Source: Phreatobacter stygius (GTDB lineage: Bacteria > Pseudomonadota > Alphaproteobacteria > Rhizobiales > Phreatobacteraceae). From it: DNA of 64,000 nt. The translations under genes were made by a program, and so were the position numbers. Under the pieces are notes generated by a model that was not told where the DNA came from, ran no database searches, and saw only the letters and a program-made list of their open reading frames with translations. The stretch spans positions 7,056,873 to 7,120,872 of the forward strand of contig NZ_CP039690.1 of assembly GCF_005144885.1 (NCBI RefSeq), read 5' to 3'. Shown here piece after piece: positions 47,727-56,433 of this stretch (positions are counted from its first letter, which is position 1; every line of letters begins with the position of its first letter).

Positions 47727-49343
47727 TCACATCGGGATGCGCGCGGGTTTGAACCAGCGCAGCCAGAGGACGACGATGAACCGCGTGAAGGTGATGGCGG
47801 TGAACATGGTGGTGATGATGCCCAGGCCCAGCGTCAGGGCAAAGCCCTTCACCGGACCGGTGCCGAGATAGAACAGGATGGCCGCCGCCAGGAACTGGGT
47901 GACGTTGGCGTCCATGATGGTGCCCATGGCCTTGGTGAAGCCGGTATCGATGGCGGCGATCACCGAGCGGCCCATGCGCGCCTCTTCACGGATGCGCTCG
48001 AAGATCAGCACGTTGCTGTCGACCGCCATGCCGACGGTGAGCACGACGCCGGCAATGCCGGGCAAGGTCAGGGTCGCCCCGACCAGGCTCAACAGGCCGA
48101 ACATCATGGTGACGTTGACCATCACGGCGATATTGGCGAACAGGCCGAACAGGCCATAGGTCGCGAACATGAAGATGATCACGAAGATCGAGCCGATAAT
48201 GGCCGCCCGCGTGCCCGCCGCGACCGAATCGGCGCCGAGCGAGGCGCCGACGGTGCGCTCCTCGACCACCGTCAGCGGTGCCGGCAGGGCGCCGGCGCGC
48301 AGGAGCAGCGCCAGATTGGCCGAGCTCTCGGCGGTGAACCGGCCGGAAATCTGGCCGGAACCGCCAAGGATCGGCTCGCGGATGACCGGCGCCGAGACCA
48401 CCTTGCCGTCGAGGATGATGGCGAAAGGCCGGTTGACGTTCTCCTGGGTGACCTGCGCGAATTTGCGGCCGCCGCTGGAATTGAAGCGGAAATTGACGAT
48501 CCACTCGGCCGACTGGGCGCTGAACGCCGCCTGGGCGTCGACCAGTTCGTCGCCGGAGACGATCACCCGCCGCTGCACCAGATAGGGGATCTGCTGGACG
48601 ACCCGGCCGCCTTCCTTGACCTCTTCATACATGACGACGGAATCGGCTGGCGCCCGGCCGGCAAGCGCCTCCTCGACCCGCATCGACTGGTCGACCAGGC
48701 GGAATTCGAGCTTGGCGGTGGTGCCGATGATGCCCTTGACCCGCTCCGGATCCTTTTCGCCCGGCACCTGCACCAGGATGCGGTCGATGCCCTGGCGCTG
48801 GATCACCGGTTCGGTCGTGCCGAGCTGATCGATCCGTCGCCGGATCACCTCGATCGACTGGGTCACCGCCCGCGAAATGCGCTCGCGCAGGCCGGGATCG
48901 GTTGCCGTCACGGTGAAGATGTCGCCCTGGCGGGTGACCTCGAAATCAAACTGGCCGGAGGTCGAGAACACCCCGCCCAGCGGCTGCGGGATCTTGCGCA
49001 ACTCGGTATTGGCCAGCTCGGCGTTCTGGCCTTCGCGCAGCCGCACCACCACGCTGTTGCCCTGGAACGTCGCGCTCAGGATCTGCACACGCGCGTCGCG
49101 CAGGATCCGGCGAATGTCCTCGCGCAGGCTCTCCAGTCGCTCGCGGCGCACCGCGTCGGCATCGACCTGCACCATCAGATGCACGCCGCCCTGCAGGTCG
49201 AGGCCCAGCGTCATATGCGTGCGCAACGCGCTGGGCAGCCGGTCGACCCATGACTGCGGCATGATATTGGGCGCAGCCAGCAGCATGGTGACGAAGGCCG
49301 TCACCAGGATGAGGGTGGCTTTCCAGCGCACGATGTTGAGCAT
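47727..49343 (-). CDS. secD: Protein translocase subunit SecD
   Basis: The 538-residue SecD has an N-terminal helix, a large periplasmic region (GLDLQGGVHLMVQVD, RRRIDQLGTTEPVIQRQG, RILVQVPGEKDPERVKGI) and a C-terminal six-helix RND-type domain with GASLGADSVAAGTRAAIIGS, GMAVDSNVLIFERIREE and IDTGFTKAMGTIMDANVTQF. It forms SecDF-YajC with the adjacent genes. ATG 49343 is used; the stretch just upstream (GACCTCC) is not a normal Shine-Dalgarno. Confidence 0.97.
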   Translation of the reverse strand: MLNIVRWKATLILVTAFVTMLLAAPNIMPQSWVDRLPSALRTHMTLGLDLQGGVHLMVQVDADAVRRERLESLREDIRRILRDARVQILSATFQGNSVVVRLREGQNAELANTELRKIPQPLGGVFSTSGQFDFEVTRQGDIFTVTATDPGLRERISRAVTQSIEVIRRRIDQLGTTEPVIQRQGIDRILVQVPGEKDPERVKGIIGTTAKLEFRLVDQSMRVEEALAGRAPADSVVMYEEVKEGGRVVQQIPYLVQRRVIVSGDELVDAQAAFSAQSAEWIVNFRFNSSGGRKFAQVTQENVNRPFAIILDGKVVSAPVIREPILGGSGQISGRFTAESSANLALLLRAGALPAPLTVVEERTVGASLGADSVAAGTRAAIIGSIFVIIFMFATYGLFGLFANIAVMVNVTMMFGLLSLVGATLTLPGIAGVVLTVGMAVDSNVLIFERIREEARMGRSVIAAIDTGFTKAMGTIMDANVTQFLAAAILFYLGTGPVKGFALTLGLGIITTMFTAITFTRFIVVLWLRWFKPARIPM

Positions 49344-49399
49344 CGGAGGTCGTTCCTAGGCGAAAACGGGCGTGCCTGGGCGGCGCGCCGGAGGCAATC

Positions 49400-49729
49400 T
49401 TATTTCTCTTCCGCCGGTTCGCCCTTGGAGCGCACCTCCGCGACGAATTGCCTCGCCGCGCGGATCCGCACGTTGTCGGCGATTTCGATCTCCAGGGTGG
49501 CGTCGTCGACCACCTTGGTGATCCGTCCGATCACGCCGCCCGAAAGCGTCACCTGGTCGCCGCGGCGCAGGTTGCCGAGCATTTCCTGCTGGGCCTTTAC
49601 CCGCTTCTGCTGCGGCCGCAGGATCAGGAAATACATGATGACGAAGATCAAGACGAAGGGCAGCAGCGACGGGAGGATTTCGCTGATGGAACCCGATCCG
49701 GTCTGGGCGAAGGCCGGGGTGATGAACAT
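49400..49729 (-). CDS. yajC: Preprotein translocase subunit YajC
   Basis: This 109-residue protein has a single membrane helix (SLLPFVLIFVIMYFLILRPQQKR) typical of YajC, then MLGNLRRGDQVTLSGGVIGR and TLEIADN-like ATLEIEIADNVRI. ATG 49729 (MFITPAFAQTG) gives the usual N-terminus. It heads yajC-secD-secF-Mth938-like on the minus strand. Confidence 0.95.
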   Translation of the reverse strand: MFITPAFAQTGSGSISEILPSLLPFVLIFVIMYFLILRPQQKRVKAQQEMLGNLRRGDQVTLSGGVIGRITKVVDDATLEIEIADNVRIRAARQFVAEVRSKGEPAEEK

Positions 49730-49933
49730 GGACGGTCCTTTGTGGAGATCCCGCCGCATCATCGCAACAGGGATGGAAATTCGCGCGGACTATAGCCACC
49801 AAACTGTCGATTGCAACGGCAGCGGGCGCCTCATCGAGCCATGTGGGTCGCGCGGGGCGATCTTTCCAGTCCCGCAATTGATCGAAGGCCTTAGCTGGTG
49901 CAAGTGACAGGCGACTGATCCTGGAGTTTTCCC

Positions 49934-50827
49934 GTGTCCGACGACCTCGCCCGCGCCACCCAACTCGCAACCGACACGCTGGCGCGCATCGCCGCCGCGC
50001 TCGAGCGCCTCGCTCCGCCGGTGCCGGTGGTACCGGACCTCGCCGCGGCCCAGGCTTTCGTCTGGAACCCGGTCGGGCCGCGGCTCGAGCCGGTCCAGCG
50101 CGTCAACCGGGTCGAAATGGTGCTGCTGCAGGGCATCGACCGGTCGCGCGACACCCTGATCGAGAACACCCGCCGCTTCGCCGCCGGCCTGCCCGCCAAC
50201 AATGCCCTGCTCTGGGGCGCGCGCGGCATGGGCAAGTCGTCGTTGGTCAAGGCGGCGCATGCGACCGTCAATGGCGGCCTGGTCCAATCCGGCGGCGAGG
50301 CGATCCTGAAGCTCGTCGAGATCCACCGCGAGGACATCGAGACGCTGCCCGGCCTGATGACCCTGGTGCGCGCTTCGCCCTATCGTTTCATCGTCTTCTG
50401 CGACGATCTGTCCTTCGACAACAACGACACCTCCTACAAGTCGCTGAAGGCGGTGCTCGAGGGTGGCATCGAAGGCCGGCCCGACAATGTCATCTTCTAC
50501 GCCACCTCGAACCGGCGCCACCTCCTGCCGCGCGACATGATGGAGAACGAGCGCTCGACCGCGATCAATCCGAGCGAGGCGGTCGAGGAAAAGGTGTCGC
50601 TGTCGGACCGCTTCGGCCTGTGGCTCGGCTTCCACAAATGCAGCCAGGACGAATATCTGGCCATGGTGTTCGGTTACGCCGCCCATTTCGGCCTGAGCCA
50701 GGACGAGAACCTCACCCGCGCCGAGGCGCTGGAATGGTCGACCACCCGCGGCTCGCGCTCCGGCCGAGTCGCCTGGCAATATATCCAGGACCTCGCCGGC
50801 CGGCTCGAAGTGCGGCTGGAGAGCTGA
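49934..50827 (+). CDS. DUF815 family AAA-type ATPase
   Basis: The 297-residue protein is a DUF815 ATPase. Walker A is ALLWGARGMGKSSLVKA and Walker B FIVFCDDLSFDNND; a sensor-like Asn/Arg region follows (VIFYATSNRRHLLPRDMMEN) and then EEKVSLSDRFGLWLGFHKC. The GTG start at 49934 is preceded by CTGGAG. The family is conserved in proteobacteria without a known role. It is divergent from yajC and convergent with nlpD. Confidence 0.9.
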   Translation: MSDDLARATQLATDTLARIAAALERLAPPVPVVPDLAAAQAFVWNPVGPRLEPVQRVNRVEMVLLQGIDRSRDTLIENTRRFAAGLPANNALLWGARGMGKSSLVKAAHATVNGGLVQSGGEAILKLVEIHREDIETLPGLMTLVRASPYRFIVFCDDLSFDNNDTSYKSLKAVLEGGIEGRPDNVIFYATSNRRHLLPRDMMENERSTAINPSEAVEEKVSLSDRFGLWLGFHKCSQDEYLAMVFGYAAHFGLSQDENLTRAEALEWSTTRGSRSGRVAWQYIQDLAGRLEVRLES

Positions 50828-51003
50828 GAACCCTCAGCATTGAAAGAAAGTGGGGCGGCACTGCCGTGCCGCCCCGAAAATGACCAGCCCCCTTTGGAGG
50901 TCGCAGGAGAAGGGCTGATCGACTACCCGTGTCGGCGCGCCGGCCGGCAAGCGAGGGATACCCTGCCCGCTTGCAACCGGACGCGTCGGAAAGGTTGAAG
51001 AGC

Positions 51004-52626
51004 TTAGTTCGCGCCGAGGAAGGTCATCGGATCGACCGGGGTCGCCCCGCGGCGGATCTCGAAGTGGAGTTGCGGCGAGTTGACATTGCCGGTCTGGCCC
51101 GCCGAGGCGATGGTCTGCCCCCTGCGCACCTGTTCGCCGCGGCGCACCTTGATGTCGCTGTTATGCGCATAGGCCGTGACGAAACCGTTCGAGTGACGCA
51201 CCAGCACCAGATTGCCGTAACCGCGCAATTCGCTGCCGGCATAAGCCACCACACCGTCTTCCGCGGCCTTGATCGGCGTTCCCTCCGGCACCGACAGCTT
51301 GATGCCGTCAGAGGAGCCGGGCCGGAAGTTCGAGATCACCCGGCCGCGCACCGGCCAGCGGAATTGCGGATCGGCCGATGCCGCCGGCGCCGCGGCCTGT
51401 TCGGTCCGCGCCGGCGGCGTGGCGGGAGCCTCGGCGGCCGGAGCCGGCGCAGGCGCGGCGGGAGCCGGTGCCTGAGCTTGAACCGGCGCCGTCGGCCGTT
51501 CGGCCGGAGCCTGGCGGGCGGTTGGCGCGGTCGGTGCGATCGAGCCGGTGAATTGCTGGTCGGCACGCTGGCCGGCCGGCGTATTGCGCGCCTGGGCAAC
51601 CGCCCGTTGCGCATGGTCGCGCTGGGCGGTGGCGGCCGGCGCGCCCGGCAGCCGGAGCGTCTGGCCGATCCGGACCGGGCGATCGAGCGGCACGCTGTTG
51701 GCGCTGGCGAGCTGCTGGCGCGTCACGCCGTATTTCGTGGCGATCGAGGTCAGGCTCTCGCCCATGACCACGGTATGCGACGCCGGACGGGCGGCCTGCG
51801 GCCGGGCCGGGGCCGGCGCCGCGGCCGGACGGTTATTGGCCTGCGCGCCGGCCTGCCAGTTCATCCGGGCCGGCGGCACCGGTGCGGTCGCCGCATCGGT
51901 GCGGGTCGGCTGAACCGTGGCGATCTGGCGCGGTGCCGGACGCGGAGCCGTGGCCTGCCGCGGCGCTTCGACCTGGGTCCGCATCGGCTCGGCCGGACGG
52001 GCCGGCGCGGTACCGGCGGTCTGGGCGTTGAGCCCCATGGAATAGGTCGGAATGACCACGGCCTGGCCGGCACTGAGCGACTGGCCTGGGCTGAGATTGT
52101 TGGCCTGCGCGATCGCCGAGCCGGGTACGCCGTAGCGGCGCGACAACGTCTCGACCGTATCGCCGGAATTGGCGCGGATGCTGGTGCCGCCGGCGGCCGA
52201 CCAGCCGCCGCGGCCGGAATTGGCCGGCGGCTCGCCGGTCCGCGACATGGCCATCTGGCGCACGGCGGGCGTCGGCGGATTGGACGAACCGAAGCCCGGG
52301 CGCTGCGCCACCGAACCGGTGGTCAGGCCCGGATCCGAATTGGCGCCGAACGGCGAGCTTTCGACCGGCGATCTTTCAACCGAATCCTGACGGGCCGGCG
52401 GCTGCGCCACCACGAAATCATTGGCTGGCGTCAGCGGCGCGCGGTCGACCCGCGTGGTCGGCACGGAGGCAACGGTCTCGTGGCGCTGCGGCGCGCTGGC
52501 GACCTGCTGCGATCGGAAGGGGTTTTCGTCAAAGCGCGCGATGTCGGAGCTGCAAGCAGCACCCAAGCCCGAAACGGCGACGACGAGGGCAATCTTGGAT
52601 AGCCCGGAAAACGCGCTGGCACGCAT
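51004..52626 (-). CDS. NlpD-like lipoprotein: two LysM domains and degenerate LytM/M23 domain
   Basis: The 540-residue envelope protein has an N-terminal signal ending GLGAAC (C25, probable but imperfect lipobox). LysM 1 lies near 149-194 (SGDTVETLSRRYGVPG) and LysM 2 near 283-328 (MGESLTSIATKYGVTR), joined by Pro/Ala-rich linkers. The C-terminal M23 domain has lost zinc ligands: the usual H..GID is SSDGIKLSVPEG and the final H-x-H is QLHFEI. It thus resembles NlpD/EnvC factors that activate amidases rather than cut peptidoglycan. ATG 52626 has GAGAG upstream; a GTG four codons earlier is possible. Confidence 0.9.
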   Translation of the reverse strand: MRASAFSGLSKIALVVAVSGLGAACSSDIARFDENPFRSQQVASAPQRHETVASVPTTRVDRAPLTPANDFVVAQPPARQDSVERSPVESSPFGANSDPGLTTGSVAQRPGFGSSNPPTPAVRQMAMSRTGEPPANSGRGGWSAAGGTSIRANSGDTVETLSRRYGVPGSAIAQANNLSPGQSLSAGQAVVIPTYSMGLNAQTAGTAPARPAEPMRTQVEAPRQATAPRPAPRQIATVQPTRTDAATAPVPPARMNWQAGAQANNRPAAAPAPARPQAARPASHTVVMGESLTSIATKYGVTRQQLASANSVPLDRPVRIGQTLRLPGAPAATAQRDHAQRAVAQARNTPAGQRADQQFTGSIAPTAPTARQAPAERPTAPVQAQAPAPAAPAPAPAAEAPATPPARTEQAAAPAASADPQFRWPVRGRVISNFRPGSSDGIKLSVPEGTPIKAAEDGVVAYAGSELRGYGNLVLVRHSNGFVTAYAHNSDIKVRRGEQVRRGQTIASAGQTGNVNSPQLHFEIRRGATPVDPMTFLGAN

Positions 52627-52677
52627 TGTCACTCTCACGCGGTACGCAACTTGACACGCCGTGATTAAGACCTGTTC

Positions 52678-52707
52678 AGGTTAAGGTTCGGTTTCTTTTA
52701 ACCTCAA
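52678..52707 (-). promoter_or_regulatory. Candidate nlpD promoter with inverted repeat
   Basis: TTGAGG-N17-TTAACC on the minus strand, with AGGTTAA/TTAACCT arms overlapping both hexamers. Several TTAA units lie here, but the spacing is not the CtrA TTAA-N7-TTAA. The call rests on the exact spacing and position. Confidence 0.35.
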
Positions 52708-52721
52708 ATATTGCGCCGACG

Positions 52722-53381
52722 TTACAGCCTTCGGGCAACCCCTGATACCGCCGGCTCCACCCGCGCCCGGCTGAAAGCCGTCGAAACCAGGCCTTCCGGG
52801 CCGCGCACCACGCGCACGATGTCCTGGGCCCCTGCCCCGTCGCCGAGCGGCGCGACCAGCACGCCCCCCGGCGCCAGCTGACCCGACAGGCCCGCCGGGA
52901 TCGCCGTCATGGCGCAGGTCACCAGGATCCGGTCATAGGGCGCGCGCGGCGGATGGCCATCGAGGCCGTCGCCGAAAACGGTTTCGATCATGTCGTAGCC
53001 GAGCCCGCGCAGCCGGGCATGGGCCTGGTCGGCGAGCGTGCGCCAGCGCTCGACGGTGATGACGCTGGCCGCCAGCCGCCCGAGGATCGCCGCGGAATAA
53101 CCCGAGCCGGTGCCGACCTGCAGGACGCGATGGGCCGGCTCGACGCCGAGCGCGTCGATCATCAAGGCCGTCAGCGAGGGGGGCAGGATCGACTGGCCGC
53201 AGGCGATCGGCAGCGCAATGTCTTCGTCGGCCAGCGCGAACCAGCGCTGGTCGAGGAACGGCACCCGCGGCACCTGTTCCATGGCGCGCAGCACGCGGGT
53301 GCCATAAAGGCCGGTCTGGCGCAGCATCAGAACGAATTCCGCCGCCGCCAGATAATGGTTCGGGCCCGGCGTTTCGTTCAT
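52722..53381 (-). CDS. pcm: Protein-L-isoaspartate O-methyltransferase
   Basis: PCM methylates isoaspartyl residues of ageing proteins to start their repair. The 219-residue SAM enzyme shows PRVPFLDQRWFALADEDIAL, GQSILPPSLTALMIDAL, motif I VLQVGTGSGYSAAILGRL, FGDGLDGHPPRAPYDRILVT and LAPGGVLVAPLGDG. It sits between surE and the nlpD-like gene, as in the E. coli surE-pcm-nlpD order. Confidence 0.92.
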   Translation of the reverse strand: MNETPGPNHYLAAAEFVLMLRQTGLYGTRVLRAMEQVPRVPFLDQRWFALADEDIALPIACGQSILPPSLTALMIDALGVEPAHRVLQVGTGSGYSAAILGRLAASVITVERWRTLADQAHARLRGLGYDMIETVFGDGLDGHPPRAPYDRILVTCAMTAIPAGLSGQLAPGGVLVAPLGDGAGAQDIVRVVRGPEGLVSTAFSRARVEPAVSGVARRL

Positions 53382-53395
53382 CTGAGCGTCCTGGT

Positions 53396-54177
53396 TCAGG
53401 AGCCGGGAGCGCGGTCGCCGGCGAACACCGCGGCGTAACGCGTCATGGTCGGCTCGTCCGTCAGATCGATCCTCAAGGGCGTCACCGAGATATGGCCCTC
53501 GGACAGCGCCCAGATGTCGGCGCCATATTCCAGCCGCTGCGGCCGCCGGACGAAGGCGATCCAGTAATAAGGATTGCCGCGGCCGTCGTGGCGCGGGTCG
53601 ATGGTCAGGATCTCCTGGTCGCGCCGCCCCTGCACGGTCACCTTGACGCCCTTGACGTCGCCGGGCTTGCGGTTCGGGAAATTGATGTTGATCAGCGTGC
53701 CCTTGGGCATGCCTTCTTCCAGGATGGTCTTGATCACCCCGGGGGCATGGGCCTCCGCCGTCTCGAACGGCACGGATTTCCGGGTCTCCGGACCATAGGC
53801 CTGCGACAGCGCGATCGACCGGACGCCCAGGATCGTGCCCTCGATGGCGCCGGCGATCGTGCCGGAATAGGTGACGTCCTCGGCGACGTTCTGGCCGCGG
53901 TTGACGCCCGACAGCACCAGGTCGGGCGGATCGCCGGCCATCAGGTGCTTCACCGCCATGATCACGCAGTCGGTCGGCGTGCCCTTCACCGCGAAGGTCT
54001 TTTCGGAAATCTCGCGCAGCCGCAACGGATCGTTCAGCGACAGCGAATGCGACACGCCGGACTGATCGCTCTCGGGCGCCACGACCCAGACGTCGTCGGA
54101 CAGGGATCTGGCGATCCGTTCGGCGCTCTGCAGGCCGGGGGCGTGAATGCCGTCGTCATTGGTGACCAGGATGCGCA

Positions 54178-54178
<1 letters not shown>
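53396..54178 (-). CDS. surE: 5'-nucleotidase SurE
   Basis: SurE is a metal-dependent 5'(3')-nucleotidase/exopolyphosphatase. The 260-residue protein has [17 protein letters not shown] with the catalytic DD pair, [37 protein letters not shown] and [13 protein letters not shown]. Its ATG overlaps the serS stop by one base (TGATG), implying coupled translation. It is followed by pcm after 14 bases. Confidence 0.95.
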
Positions 54179-55497
<1,319 letters not shown>

Positions 55498-55551
55498 TCA
55501 GGTTGCGGGATTAAGCGAGCGCATCGGCGATGGCAAGCAAAGCATAATCGC

Positions 55552-56262
55552 TCAACCCAACGAACGGATGAAAGCCTCGCGCGCGTCGGGCATGGTCAGC
55601 CCGCGCGGCTCGAAAACGTGGCGGGACAGGAAATAGCCGGTCAGCCGGAACCCGGCGAGCACATCTTCGAGCACCACCGGCCCGGGTCCGGCCAGGAAGG
55701 CCGGCAGCGCCAGCAGCTTGTCCTTCCAGGGTTCGCCCGCGCTCGCCGACACCGCCCGCGCCGATTTCGGCGAGACATAGATGAGATCGGCGGTCGCCCC
55801 GGTGGCCGCGCATTCCGTCAGGTCGAGCCCGAAGCCGAGCTCCTGCAGGATTTCCAGCTCGAAACGCACCACCAGCGGCGCGGCGATCTCGCGGTCCGGC
55901 AAGGCGTCGGCAATCATGGTCAGCCCTTCGAACAACCCTGGATGCGGATCGCGCTCCGGCATCAGGCGAGCCAGGGCCGCCAGATGGGTGATGCCGGCAA
56001 CCCCCACCCTGCCCTCCATCAGCCGGGCGGCCCGCGACAGCACCGGTTCGATGGTGAAATTGCCGAGATGCTCGTCGAGCCGGGCGTGCCAGCTGGCATG
56101 CACGGTATTGCCCGGCTGCAGCACCGGCTGGTTGCGCCGCGACCGGCCGCCGCGCACCAGCCCGAGATGGCGGCCATGGTCGCGGGTATAGAGCTCCAGG
56201 ATCACGCTGGCTTCCCCGTGCATGCGGGTGCCAAGCACGATGCCGTCATCGATCCATTGCAT
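55552..56262 (-). CDS. recO: DNA repair protein RecO
   Basis: RecO anneals single strands and helps RecR load RecA. The 236-residue protein starts MQWIDDGIVLGTRMHGEASV, the OB-fold N-terminus of RecO, then LVRGGRSRRNQPVLQPGN, and has a helical C-terminal part (FELEILQELGFGLDLTECAA). The usual Cys cluster of some RecO proteins is not present. In relatives recO follows era directly; here an autotransporter gene lies between. Confidence 0.92.
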   Translation of the reverse strand: MQWIDDGIVLGTRMHGEASVILELYTRDHGRHLGLVRGGRSRRNQPVLQPGNTVHASWHARLDEHLGNFTIEPVLSRAARLMEGRVGVAGITHLAALARLMPERDPHPGLFEGLTMIADALPDREIAAPLVVRFELEILQELGFGLDLTECAATGATADLIYVSPKSARAVSASAGEPWKDKLLALPAFLAGPGPVVLEDVLAGFRLTGYFLSRHVFEPRGLTMPDAREAFIRSLG

Positions 56263-56433
56263 GAGCACGACCATGACCGGTTCGCCCGCCGGAGGGAAGG
56301 CCCGGCCGGCCTTTCCGCAGTGGTCCGACCGCTCCGGCGATGCCCAAATGCCAATCGATTGCAGTGTCATGAATGTTTCAACAAAGCGTCATGCGGCCCC
56401 CCTATCAAGCCTCGGCAAGCATGGGGCTGAACA

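Noticed and set aside
46689-49253. An 854-codon plus-strand open frame over secF-secD
   Set aside because: It is antisense to secDF with a typical shadow composition and no domain.
52640-52710. Several TTAA units upstream of nlpD as CtrA boxes
   Set aside because: Spacings are 12-13 rather than 7, so the CtrA consensus is not met.
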